The notes: a model not told the origin generated them from the sequence alone. A DNA stretch of 6,371 bases from Spirochaetales bacterium (GCA_015657395.1 JADLKI010000002.1:5983-12353), one strand, 5' to 3'. Shown: positions 1 through 6,371, counted from the first letter of the stretch. Numbers and translations are program-made.

Positions 1-229
1 CTCTGTTCCGTTTCTCAAGACGGTTGATCTCCGCCTGGTAGTTATAGATCCTGGTCCCGTTCCTAGGAAACGCACTGTCGCCGTATTTTTCCTACTCGCT
101 CACCCAGCGGTAGAGGCTGTTCTGATGTACTTCAAGTTCTTTCGCAACCTGGCAGACAGGCATCTCTTCATCCACAACTAGCCTGACTGCAGCAACTTTG
201 AACTCCTTGTCGAATTTCCTTCTGGGCAT
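1..229 (-). pseudogene. IS3-family transposase OrfA, 5' part, interrupted by an in-frame stop
   Basis: Reading leftward from an ATG at 229, the frame gives a product starting MPRRKFDKEFKVAAVRLV. This is the classic start of the helix-turn-helix OrfA protein (HTH_Tnp_1 type) of IS3/IS911-like elements, which binds the terminal repeats and is normally fused to the DDE catalytic OrfB by frameshifting. The helix-turn-helix spans about residues 10-45 and includes VAKELEVHQNSLYRW. Codon 46 is TAG (94-92), where the family usually has a tyrosine in the 'EYEKYG' stretch. After it the same frame stays open and family-like (GDSAFPRNG, then a leucine-zipper-like NRLEKRNR) to the window edge. One nonsense change in otherwise intact coding sequence suggests recent decay or a sequencing error. 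A GGAGGGGG stretch (251-244) lies 14 bases upstream of the ATG, somewhat far for a ribosome site. OrfB is not in view. Confidence 0.8.
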
Positions 230-321
230 GTCTCTTTATCATACCCCCTCCAGTACAAGCAGAAGGATAAAGACTTTTGTTTACTATTGGAAACCCCTAT
301 TGTTCTGCGAGAAAAGCCCTT

Positions 322-1299
322 CTACATTCCACTGAACGTCAGCCAGCCACCGATGAGACGCAGAAGACTGATGACGCCCGCAAGTTCAAGGATGGCGAGG
401 ACAATAGATATGGCTGAAAAGATATACGCTATCACTGGTGGTTTCTGCGTTTGAGGCTCAGTTTGTTTAGCCTTGAGGGCTCTGTGGCGCTTGAGGATTC
501 TGCGGATGGATAACCAGGCGAATAGAAGCCATAAAGCCGCGCCTGTGATGCGCGATGCGAGCGGCGAGGCGGCCTCAAAGTCGAGGAGGGCAGAGCCTGC
601 CTGCGCGGCGATGGCCGGGATGCGCGAGACGGAGCCCAGGAGCATCACGATCCCGAAGGCTACGAGGAGCATGCCGGAGACGATACGCATCCCCCTGCCG
701 TGTTTTTTGAGAAAGCCGAGCAGGGGAGAGAGCCGTTCGAAGAAGAGTGCGCTCGCGACAAAGGGAATTGCGAAGCCGGCAGAATAGGCGACGAGAAGCA
801 GGACCGCGGCGCCGACGTTCGCCTCCCTCGCCGCCATAAGCAGAATCGAGGCCAGAATCGGCCCTATGCACGGAGACCAGCCCGCGGCAAAGGCCAGGCC
901 CATCAGGAATGCGTTGACTTCACCCCGCCCCCTGCCTGCGAATTTCCGGATGAGCCGGGCGTCATTGTCCAGAATGCGGATGAAATCGAAGATGACGTTG
1001 AGACCGAGCACGATCACGACAATGCCCGCAATTTTCCCGAAGAGCCGGGAAGTGCCGCCGCCGATGAAGTTCATTCCTCCGGAGAAGACGATGCCCAGGA
1101 CCGTAAAGGCGAGCGTGAAACCCGCAGAGAACATCAGGCTCGTCCCCAGAAGCCTGGCTTTCTGCTGCCGGCCAGAGAGCTCCTTCACGGTGAGTCCGGA
1201 CAGGAGCGAAAGATATGCGGGGAGCAGCGGAAGGACGCAGGGGGAAATGAAGGAGACAAGTCCCGCAGCCAGTGCCGCGATCAGGTCGGGCTGATTCAT
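322..1299 (-). CDS. ccdA: CcdA-family cytochrome c biogenesis / thiol-disulfide transport membrane protein with C-terminal extension
   Basis: This 325-residue, highly hydrophobic protein belongs to the CcdA/DsbD transmembrane family, which carries reducing equivalents from cytoplasmic thioredoxin across the inner membrane to periplasmic thiol proteins. The two signature cysteines are visible: C21 in SFISPCVLPLLPAY (first membrane helix) and C144 in GWSPCIGPIL (fourth helix), each beside the family prolines. Six helices are covered by about residues 5-225. Family members usually stop near 220-245. Here about 90 more residues follow, with hydrophobic stretches near 250-267 and 288-320 separated by a basic, Gln/Thr/Pro-rich linker, which suggests two extra membrane helices. 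The ATG overlaps the restored stop of the upstream thioredoxin gene (ATGA), so the two are probably co-translated, and that thioredoxin is the likely electron acceptor. The role could be cytochrome c maturation or general periplasmic disulfide reduction. The family assignment is firm; the exact substrate is inferred. Confidence 0.9.
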   Translation of the reverse strand: MNQPDLIAALAAGLVSFISPCVLPLLPAYLSLLSGLTVKELSGRQQKARLLGTSLMFSAGFTLAFTVLGIVFSGGMNFIGGGTSRLFGKIAGIVVIVLGLNVIFDFIRILDNDARLIRKFAGRGRGEVNAFLMGLAFAAGWSPCIGPILASILLMAAREANVGAAVLLLVAYSAGFAIPFVASALFFERLSPLLGFLKKHGRGMRIVSGMLLVAFGIVMLLGSVSRIPAIAAQAGSALLDFEAASPLASRITGAALWLLFAWLSIRRILKRHRALKAKQTEPQTQKPPVIAYIFSAISIVLAILELAGVISLLRLIGGWLTFSGM

Positions 1300-1852
1300 T
1301 TCCGCGCAAGTTCCTTCATTATGTTCACGAATTCAGGAGTATCATAGTCGAAGGGGCCAATGAAGCCCGCGATGAACTTTCCGCCCTTGTCGAGAATATA
1401 GGTGGTGGGAATGCCCCGCGAGGCATAGAGACTTGAGAGGCTGTTCTTGGGTCGACATAGACGGGGTAGCTGATTTTGTTTTCGTCCAGGAACGACTTGA
1501 CGCTCTTGGGGGATTCGCCCAGGTCGACAGCCATGATTTCGAATTTTTCACCCTTCATGATTTCGTGAAGTCTCTGAATCGCAGGGATCTCCTCTTTGCA
1601 GGGCGGGCACCAGGTGGCCCAGAAATTGAGAAGCGTGATGTTCCCCTTTGTGGAAAGCCGACTCTTCATTTTCCCATCGACAGAGGCGACATTGAAATTG
1701 GGCTCTTCGAAAGGCTGGTCGAAGACATAGAAACCGAGGGCCTCGAGCCGCGCCGCATACCAGGGCCTGGCCTCGGCGCCGAAGGCCGATCCGACGGAAA
1801 AGAATAGTATCAATACAGAGAGAGCCAATCGGGAAACGGTGCCGTGTCGCAT
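1296..1852 (-). CDS. TlpA/ResA-like secreted thioredoxin, disrupted by a one-base frameshift
   Basis: This is a periplasmic thiol-disulfide oxidoreductase of the TlpA/ResA type. It begins with a signal peptide (MRHGTVSRLALSVLILFF, cleavage likely near SAFG-AEA), then the thioredoxin fold with active site WCPPC at residues 81-85. I chose ATG 1852 because AGGAGG lies 5 bases upstream; a GTG at 1879 is in frame but would place extra residues before the signal peptide. The reading frame is correct to about residue 135 (VYVDP). After that the uninterrupted frame turns to unrelated Ser/Pro-rich residues and stops at 1325. In the neighbouring frame the expected end appears: SLYASRGIPTTYILD, containing the conserved cis-proline before TT, and then a tail ending at a TGA at 1298-1296 that overlaps the ccdA start. 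Adding one base in the ggg/tt run at 1446-1451 restores a 185-residue protein. As written the gene lacks the cis-Pro loop and last helix, so it would not fold properly. Sequencing error or real mutation are both possible. Confidence 0.85.
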
Positions 1853-1922
1853 GCTATCCTCCTGATATTGTAGTGTCACGGGCGCTTTTGAGGGCGCCGC
1901 TTGGGGCAGTCATACTGCAACC

Positions 1923-1955
1923 TTGCGGTATAACATATGAAGTTTAATATATAAT
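1923..1955 (+). promoter_or_regulatory. Possible promoter in the AT-rich divergent intergenic region
   Basis: The 191-base gap between the minus-strand thioredoxin operon and the plus-strand clpP contains a sharp AT-rich island at 1929-1960. A perfect TATAAT lies at 1950-1955 and a TTGCGG at 1923-1928, but the 21-base spacing is longer than the usual 16-18. A TATAAC at 1929-1934 is a second possible -10. The island could also drive the leftward operon. The location and composition support promoter activity somewhere here; the exact elements are guesses. Confidence 0.3.
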
Positions 1956-2043
1956 AAACAGATGGGCAACATGGTTACCGCCGTTGCCGCTCGACCCCGA
2001 AAATCATTACTATTCAATCGAGTGTTACAAGGAGTCATATACG

Positions 2044-2634
2044 ATGAAATTAGCAGAGCCGCAGACTGCCGAAACCGAAGCCAAACGGCCCGAAGAACCC
2101 TTGAGCGAACGCTTTCTCAAAACCAGGACAGTCCTTCTCGTCGGCGAAGTCGATAAAGACCTCTCCGAAAAGGTTGTCCGGCAGCTTTTGCTGCTCGACA
2201 GCATCTCGGACGAGCCCATCACGCTCCTCGTCGATTCGCCGGGGGGCGATGTATACGCCGGATTTTCAATCTTTGACGTGATCCGCTTTATAAAAGCGCC
2301 GGTCAGGATAGTCGGCATTGGCCTCGTCGCATCCGCGGCGGCGCTCATTCTGATCGCCGTGCCGAAGGACAGGCGCTTTGGTCTGCCCAATTCCTCATAT
2401 CTGATCCATCAGCCGCTCTCGGGGATGAACGGCGTCGCGACCGAGATCGAAATTCACGCCCGCGAACTCGAAAAGACGCGCGTGCGCATCAATGAAATCC
2501 TCGCGGAAGCGACCGGCCAACCCCTCGAAAAGATCACGAAGGACACCGACAGAGATTTTTGGATGAATGCGTCCGAAGCCTCGCAGTATGGGCTGATCGG
2601 AAAAGTCATTCTGTCGAAGAACGAGCTCGTCTGA
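2044..2634 (+). CDS. clpP: ClpP-family serine protease (ATP-dependent Clp protease proteolytic subunit)
   Basis: ClpP forms a barrel of two rings that degrades unfolded proteins fed by ClpX or ClpA-type ATPases in the cytoplasm. The start at ATG 2044 is supported by AAGGAG at 2029-2034, 9 bases upstream. A TTG at 1984 is in frame but lacks such a site. The 196 residues match family size. Motifs: LVDSPGGDVYAG (63-73); catalytic Ser97 in GLVASAAALIL; His122 in LIHQPLSG; ATEIEIHA (132-139); and the catalytic Asp in TDRDFWMNASEASQYGL (probably Asp171). The triad is therefore complete. Two things are unusual. The N-terminal 20 residues are Ala/Glu/Pro-rich and lack the usual RGERxYDIYSRLL axial-loop segment before the first strand. 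The residues after the catalytic serine are AAA where most ClpPs have MG. No clpX or lon follows, unlike the common arrangement, so this may be a second ClpP isoform. A signal-peptide-peptidase-like serine protease is less likely because the HQP and Asp motifs are ClpP-specific. Confidence 0.9.
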   Translation: MKLAEPQTAETEAKRPEEPLSERFLKTRTVLLVGEVDKDLSEKVVRQLLLLDSISDEPITLLVDSPGGDVYAGFSIFDVIRFIKAPVRIVGIGLVASAAALILIAVPKDRRFGLPNSSYLIHQPLSGMNGVATEIEIHARELEKTRVRINEILAEATGQPLEKITKDTDRDFWMNASEASQYGLIGKVILSKNELV

Positions 2635-2658
2635 TTTTGAAGCGCGGAGTATGCCGGC

Positions 2659-3765
2659 GTGCGTCTTCCCTATGGGAAAGGAGGGAAGGTGCATCCGGCA
2701 TTTCTTGTTCTTTCGGCGATTGCGATGCTGGCGGTGGGCTGCAGGTGTTCGCTTGCACCCCAGGGAACGGGCGAAGAGATTCGCATTGTGTCCTACAACG
2801 TCCACAATCTCTTCGATGCTGAGGAAAGCGGAAAAGAATACCCTGAGTTCAGGCTGTCGAAGGGCAAGTGGAGCAAGGAACTCTATGCGAAGCGGCTGGT
2901 CAATACGGTGGAGGCCGTCAGGTCCGTGTCGGAGACAGCGGGTTCGCGACGGTCCGGGGAGCCCGACATCCTGTGCGTCCAGGAAATCGAAAACTCCAAA
3001 GTGCTTGCGGACCTCGCGGAGCATTTCGGCAGGGGATTTTACCGCTACTGGGCCATAAGCGGGCCCGATGAGAGCATCATCCACACCGGCATACTGTCGC
3101 GGTTTCCGATCGTGGCAGTGCACACGCATTCGGTGGTGGACGCGTGGGGCTTCGGCCCTTTGAGGGATATTCTGGAAGTGGAGTTCGAGCTCGGCAGCGC
3201 GGAGCGGATCGTGGTGTTCGTGTGTCACTGGAAATCCAAATCGGAAGGCGAGAAGGAGACAGAGGCCGGGCGGCGCGCCGCTGCCGCGCTCTTGGTCCAG
3301 AGGATCCGCGAAGTGCAGGCAGAGAAGCCTTCCCTGCCGATTGTCGTGTGCGGCGATTTCAACGAATCGCCCGACGAATACATTCGGGTCGGCAGGTCGT
3401 ATCCGACGGCGATAATGCCCTCCGATATCGGCATGCCTCCGTCTGCGGCGGAAGGTGAGCCGCTCTGCGTCTCCGGGGCATGGGATGAACTTGCAGACCC
3501 TGAAAAAGTGATACTCTACAACCCGTGGACTGAGGTCTCTGATAGTTTCAGTATCGCGTTCCATGAGAAGCGCGAGCAGTTCGACAGTTTTTTCCTCAGT
3601 GCGAATCTCCACGACGGAGAAGGCGTGGAATATGAAGGCTTCGGCGTCGCCGATGCTCCGATGCTTTTCGGTGCGAGTGACACGCCATTTGGGTGGAAGG
3701 GGAGCGAGGGGTATTCCGACCACCTGCCCGTCGAGCTCACCCTGTCGATGAAGCGGGGGCAATGA
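2659..3765 (+). CDS. Endonuclease/exonuclease/phosphatase-fold (EEP) enzyme, predicted lipoprotein
   Basis: This protein belongs to the metal-dependent EEP superfamily (DNase I, exonuclease III, phosphoinositide phosphatases), which cleaves phosphodiester or phosphomonoester bonds. The motifs appear in order: SYNVHNLFD (residues 45-53, metal/substrate Asn48), DILCVQEIEN (103-112, metal-binding Glu109), HWKS (190-193), GDFNE (231-235) and SDHLPV (353-358) with the catalytic Asp-His. All key residues are present, so it should be active. The N-terminus is a signal peptide ending AVGC at residue 28, a slightly loose lipobox, so the enzyme is probably a lipid-anchored envelope protein. The GTG at 2659 has GGAG 9 bases upstream and gives a basic n-region (Arg2, Lys7, Lys10). 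A second GTG at 2689 has a stronger AAAGGAGG at only 4 bases spacing and would start MHPAFLVL. I keep the first but am unsure. It lies 24 bases after clpP, possibly co-transcribed. The substrate (extracellular nucleic acid or another phosphoester) cannot be told from the sequence. Confidence 0.82.
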   Translation: MRLPYGKGGKVHPAFLVLSAIAMLAVGCRCSLAPQGTGEEIRIVSYNVHNLFDAEESGKEYPEFRLSKGKWSKELYAKRLVNTVEAVRSVSETAGSRRSGEPDILCVQEIENSKVLADLAEHFGRGFYRYWAISGPDESIIHTGILSRFPIVAVHTHSVVDAWGFGPLRDILEVEFELGSAERIVVFVCHWKSKSEGEKETEAGRRAAAALLVQRIREVQAEKPSLPIVVCGDFNESPDEYIRVGRSYPTAIMPSDIGMPPSAAEGEPLCVSGAWDELADPEKVILYNPWTEVSDSFSIAFHEKREQFDSFFLSANLHDGEGVEYEGFGVADAPMLFGASDTPFGWKGSEGYSDHLPVELTLSMKRGQ

Positions 3766-3819
3766 TTTGATTCTTGTCTGCGTCTCCAATATCGGGTAAG
3801 TTTTTTCAGGAGGCATGTA

Positions 3820-5154
3820 ATGGTATCAGGTGTTGTTTCCTTGTTTCTGCTGCTGTTGGCGGTAATTGTCATCATCGTCCTCACCGGAAGGTTCAAGATG
3901 AACGCCTTTCTTGTGCTGATAGGCGTCTCTTTCCTCTTCGGCCTCGCAATCGGGCTCCCTGCGCTGGATGTGATCACCGGCATCAAGAATGGTTTTGGGG
4001 GGACACTCACCAGTATAGGCATTGTCATCGTCGCAGGCACTATCATGGGCACGATTCTCGAGAAGACCGGCGCCGCCCTCTCGATGACGCAGGCCATCCT
4101 GAAGCTCGTCGGCAAGTCACGGGCTCCGCTCGCCATGAACATCGCGGGATATATCGTTTCCATCCCCGTTTTCTGCGATTCGGGCTATGTCATTCTGAAT
4201 CCTCTCAACAAAGCCCTCGCAAAGGAATCGGGCACCTCGATGGCCGTCATGGCGGTGGCGCTTTCCACAGGCCTCTATGCGACCCACACCATGGTGCCGC
4301 CGACTCCCGGCCCCATCGCTGCGGCCAGCGCCCTGGGAGCTGACCTCGGCAAGGTGATTCTGCTGGGTCTGGTCGCGGCCGTCCCCGCCTCGCTGGCCGG
4401 GCTGCTGTGGGCGACGAAATTTGCCAAAAAATATGAGATCGAGCCGGAAATCCATGAGAGTTATTCCGAAATCGTGAAAAAATTCGGCAAATTGCCCAAC
4501 ACCTTCCTCTCGTTTCTGCCGATTGTGCTCCCCATTGTGCTGATTCTTCTGAAGAGCGTTGCGGAGTTTCCCTCAAAGCCATTCGGCAATGGCGACTTCC
4601 GCATTTTCCTGTCCTTCATCGGCGATCCGGTGACCGCGCTCATCGGCGGTGTACTGTGTTCTCTGCTGCTCGTCAAGAAAGGAGAACTCGGAAATGCGAT
4701 TTCGGGATGGATGGGAGAGGGGATCAAGGCATCGGCCATAATTCTGGTCATCACGGGAGCGGGGGGTTCCTTTGGCCAGATCATCAAGGTCAGCCCGATA
4801 ACCGACTTTATCAAGACGAACATGGCCGGCATGCAGCTCGGAATTTTCCTGCCCTTCGTCATCTCTGCCGCGCTCAAGACCGCCCAGGGCTCTTCGACCG
4901 TGGCCATCGTGACGACCGCAGGCATCATGGCGCCGCTCCTGCAGTCGCTTGGCCTGGATCCGGCCCTCACCACCATCGCGATCGGAGCCGGTTCCATGGT
5001 CGTATCCCACGCGAACGATTCATACTTCTGGGTCGTTTCGCAGTTCTCGGGCATGCCTGTCAATACGGCCTACAGGGCGTATACTTCCGCGACAGCGGTA
5101 GAGGGCGTTGTGGCCTTCGCCGCCGTTTTCGTATTGTCCTTGTTCGTGCATTGA
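3820..5154 (+). CDS. GntP-family sugar-acid:proton symporter (gluconate/glycerate-type permease)
   Basis: This 444-residue inner-membrane protein has about 12 hydrophobic segments and typical GntP-family length. Family signatures are clear: FGGTLTSIGIVIVAGTIMG (59-77), SIPVFCDSGYVIL (114-126), THTMVPPTPGPIAAA (155-169), LKTAQGSSTVAIVTTAG (352-368) and GSMVVSHANDSYFW (391-404). These proteins import gluconate, glycerate or similar hydroxy acids with protons. Because a glycerate 2-kinase begins two genes downstream, glycerate is the best guess for the substrate here; this rests on context, not on specificity residues. The ATG at 3820 has a perfect AGGAGG (3808-3813) 6 bases upstream. The 54-base gap after the previous gene contains a weak promoter-like pair (TTGTCT at 3774-3779, TAAGTT at 3797-3802, 17 bases apart), so the permease may start its own transcription unit. 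Confidence 0.92.
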   Translation: MVSGVVSLFLLLLAVIVIIVLTGRFKMNAFLVLIGVSFLFGLAIGLPALDVITGIKNGFGGTLTSIGIVIVAGTIMGTILEKTGAALSMTQAILKLVGKSRAPLAMNIAGYIVSIPVFCDSGYVILNPLNKALAKESGTSMAVMAVALSTGLYATHTMVPPTPGPIAAASALGADLGKVILLGLVAAVPASLAGLLWATKFAKKYEIEPEIHESYSEIVKKFGKLPNTFLSFLPIVLPIVLILLKSVAEFPSKPFGNGDFRIFLSFIGDPVTALIGGVLCSLLLVKKGELGNAISGWMGEGIKASAIILVITGAGGSFGQIIKVSPITDFIKTNMAGMQLGIFLPFVISAALKTAQGSSTVAIVTTAGIMAPLLQSLGLDPALTTIAIGAGSMVVSHANDSYFWVVSQFSGMPVNTAYRAYTSATAVEGVVAFAAVFVLSLFVH

Positions 5155-5168
5155 TGTAGGCTGTGCCG

Positions 5169-5849
5169 ATGAACAAATGGTATGCAGGGCTCTGCGAGCG
5201 ATTCGGCCTCAATGCCTATGTTGCGGGCAATTATCAGAAGGCGGAGCACTGGTTCCGGAAGCTCGAACAGTCCGAGCCGACCTCCATCCGCGTGCTGAGA
5301 AACCTCGGCGTCATCCTGCTGGCCGAAGGGCGGCCCGAAGAGGCGGAGCGCTATCTGTTGAAGGAAGAGAAATTATATGGCGCTTCCTTCTACCGGCATT
5401 CGGCCCTCGCGGACCTCGCCTACGCGACGGGAAAGAGAAAAGAGGGGGCCCGCCGCTATCGGCTGGCGCTTCAGGAGCCAGAATGCGCGGAGGGAGGCGC
5501 GGCCCACCACATGAGCGGCCTCATGGAGAAACGGCTCGCAATGTGTGAAGATGAAAAGAGATATGCCGGCACAAGGAAGGCGATGGAGCTCTTCAGACAG
5601 GCGGAGGAATTGAGAGAAGGAGGATCTCATCAGGAAGCCATCGAGAAATTCCTGGAATCCTTTGCTCTGGATGAGACGAACTGGCCGGCCCTCAACAACG
5701 CCGCTTCGATCTATATGAATGCGCTCAAACTGCCCGCCGAGGCTGAGCCCCTGTTCTCGCAGGCATTTGAGCTTTCACACAGCATCCAGGTGGCGCGCAA
5801 TGTGGAGCTCTGCCAGCAGGCGATCGATCGCGGGCAAAAGAAAAAGTAA
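5169..5849 (+). CDS. Tetratricopeptide (TPR) repeat protein of unknown role
   Basis: The protein has 226 residues and no signal peptide or membrane segment. It is built of TPR-like helical hairpins, which normally bind partner proteins. Repeats can be followed at about residues 7-40 (AGNYQKAEHWFRKLEQSEP), 41-74 (LLAEGRPEEAERYL) and 75-108 (more degenerate). After a charged linker come 139-172 (GGSHQEAIEKFLESFALD) and 173-206 (AEAEPLFSQAFELS). It ends in a basic KKK tail. The ATG at 5169 has only a weak TAGG 8 bases upstream; a GTG at 5163 is in frame but too close to it. With 14 bases after the permease stop and 10 before the kinase, translation is probably coupled to both. No catalytic motif is visible, so I assign no function; a scaffold or regulator of the neighbouring enzymes is possible but unsupported. 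Confidence 0.8.
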   Translation: MNKWYAGLCERFGLNAYVAGNYQKAEHWFRKLEQSEPTSIRVLRNLGVILLAEGRPEEAERYLLKEEKLYGASFYRHSALADLAYATGKRKEGARRYRLALQEPECAEGGAAHHMSGLMEKRLAMCEDEKRYAGTRKAMELFRQAEELREGGSHQEAIEKFLESFALDETNWPALNNAASIYMNALKLPAEAEPLFSQAFELSHSIQVARNVELCQQAIDRGQKKK

Positions 5850-5859
5850 GGGAAAGGCG

Positions 5860-6371
5860 ATGGGGGAAAGAACCAGGGCTTTGCGCGTGGATGCCGAGAC
5901 GATTTTTCATGCCGCAGTGGACCGCGTGATGCCCGAAAAGCTCTTTTCGTATTGCCTGTCGCTTGAGGGGTCGGTGCTCAGTGCGTCAGACGGCCAGATG
6001 ACGCGGAAGTACGACCTCTCCCGGTTTGAGCACATAGTGATCGCCGCCTTCGGAAAAGCCGCTGTTCCGATGGCGGTCAGCCTTGTCTCGCTTCTGGGCG
6101 GGCGAGTTTCGCAAGGTCTTGTAGTGACAAAGGTGCCTGAAGACGGACGGCCGTCCCGTCTCGCGCCACAAACCGAAAAGGTCTTTGCTGCACAATCGAT
6201 TCACGTAATCGGAGCGGGACATCCCGTGCCCGATCAGCGCTCGGTCCTGGCCGGGCAAGAGATGCTCGCTTTCGCCTCCCGGGTGAGAGAATGGGAGGGG
6301 TTTGGCAGCAAAACGTTCGTCTGTGTGCTTATTTCGGGAGGCGGGAGCGCTCTCCTGTCGGCGCCTGCGCA
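5860..6371 (+). CDS. Glycerate 2-kinase (GCK/MOFRL family), 5' portion, cut by window edge
   Basis: The frame is open from ATG 5860 to the end of the window, giving the first 170 residues of a protein whose family usually has 400-450. It matches the N-terminal domain of the TtuD/GckA-type glycerate kinase family, which phosphorylates D-glycerate to 2-phosphoglycerate using ATP. Visible motifs are AAFGKAAVPMA (62-72, with the conserved Gly-Lys), GAGHPVPDQRS (118-128) and the glycine-rich LISGGGSALLSAPA (157-170) at the very edge. A GGAAAGG sequence just upstream could serve as ribosome site. Together with the GntP permease it suggests a glycerate or hydroxypyruvate-derived carbon route into lower glycolysis. 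The gene looks intact as far as it can be seen; the C-terminal MOFRL domain is outside. The symbol is left blank because names (garK, glxK, ttuD, gckA) are applied inconsistently across families. Confidence 0.9.
   Translation, partial: MGERTRALRVDAETIFHAAVDRVMPEKLFSYCLSLEGSVLSASDGQMTRKYDLSRFEHIVIAAFGKAAVPMAVSLVSLLGGRVSQGLVVTKVPEDGRPSRLAPQTEKVFAAQSIHVIGAGHPVPDQRSVLAGQEMLAFASRVREWEGFGSKTFVCVLISGGGSALLSAPA

Noticed and set aside
700..1347. A 215-codon plus-strand open frame opposite ccdA
   Set aside because: It is a highly charged, low-complexity translation of the complement of a strongly supported membrane protein gene, with no family motif.
1446..1451. Programmed ribosomal frameshift in the thioredoxin gene
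   Set aside because: The site does not fit the X XXY YYZ slippery pattern, and TlpA/ResA proteins are not known to use frameshifting; mutation or a sequence error is simpler.
1880..1898. Possible small hairpin (GGCGC ... GCGCC) upstream of the thioredoxin gene
   Set aside because: The stem is only five base pairs with an eight-base loop and no following T-run, so it is not a convincing terminator or operator.
1984..2043. Upstream TTG start that would lengthen ClpP by 20 residues
   Set aside because: No ribosome site precedes it, whereas ATG 2044 has AAGGAG at good spacing and gives a normal family length.
2395..3816. A 473-codon open frame on the minus strand opposite clpP and the EEP gene
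   Set aside because: It lies antisense to two well-supported genes, lacks a recognisable domain, and is rich in Arg, His and Pro as expected for the reverse frame of GC-rich coding DNA.
3516..4163. A 215-codon minus-strand open frame spanning the EEP/gntP junction
   Set aside because: It overlaps the ends of two clear genes in antisense, with no domain and no ribosome site that I could recognise.

Overview
The window reads as a chromosomal segment of a moderately GC-rich diderm-type bacterium. It carries an outer-membrane-style lipoprotein signal, a periplasmic thiol-redox pair and AGGAGG-type ribosome binding sites. I cannot fix the taxon from sequence alone. The shortened ClpP and the loose lipobox would fit a spirochaete, but this is a weak guess.

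Layout, left to right. Positions 1-229 (minus strand) hold the start of an IS3-type transposase OrfA with an in-frame TAG, so it is a decayed insertion sequence that runs off the left edge. Positions 322-1852 (minus strand) are a two-gene operon: a secreted TlpA/ResA-like thioredoxin followed, with an ATGA overlap, by a CcdA-family membrane electron carrier. The thioredoxin gene carries a one-base frameshift near 1446-1451. Restoring one base gives a normal C-terminus that ends in the overlap with ccdA. Positions 1853-2043 form a divergent, partly AT-rich intergenic region.

From 2044 onward all genes lie on the plus strand: a stand-alone ClpP-family serine protease; an endonuclease/exonuclease/phosphatase (EEP) fold protein with a lipoprotein signal; a GntP-family permease; a TPR-repeat protein; and the first 170 codons of a glycerate 2-kinase, cut by the right edge. 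The last three are tightly spaced (14 and 10 bases) and look like one transcription unit. The likely job is uptake of glycerate, or a related sugar acid, by the GntP permease and its phosphorylation to 2-phosphoglycerate for entry into lower glycolysis. The TPR protein between them has no obvious metabolic role.

I see no CRISPR array, tRNA, rRNA or clear rho-independent terminator. Nor do I see convincing evidence of an undescribed multi-gene system. The points most worth checking are the frameshift in the thioredoxin gene, the unusual N-terminus of ClpP, the lipoprotein EEP enzyme, the C-terminal extension of CcdA, and the TPR gene between transporter and kinase.
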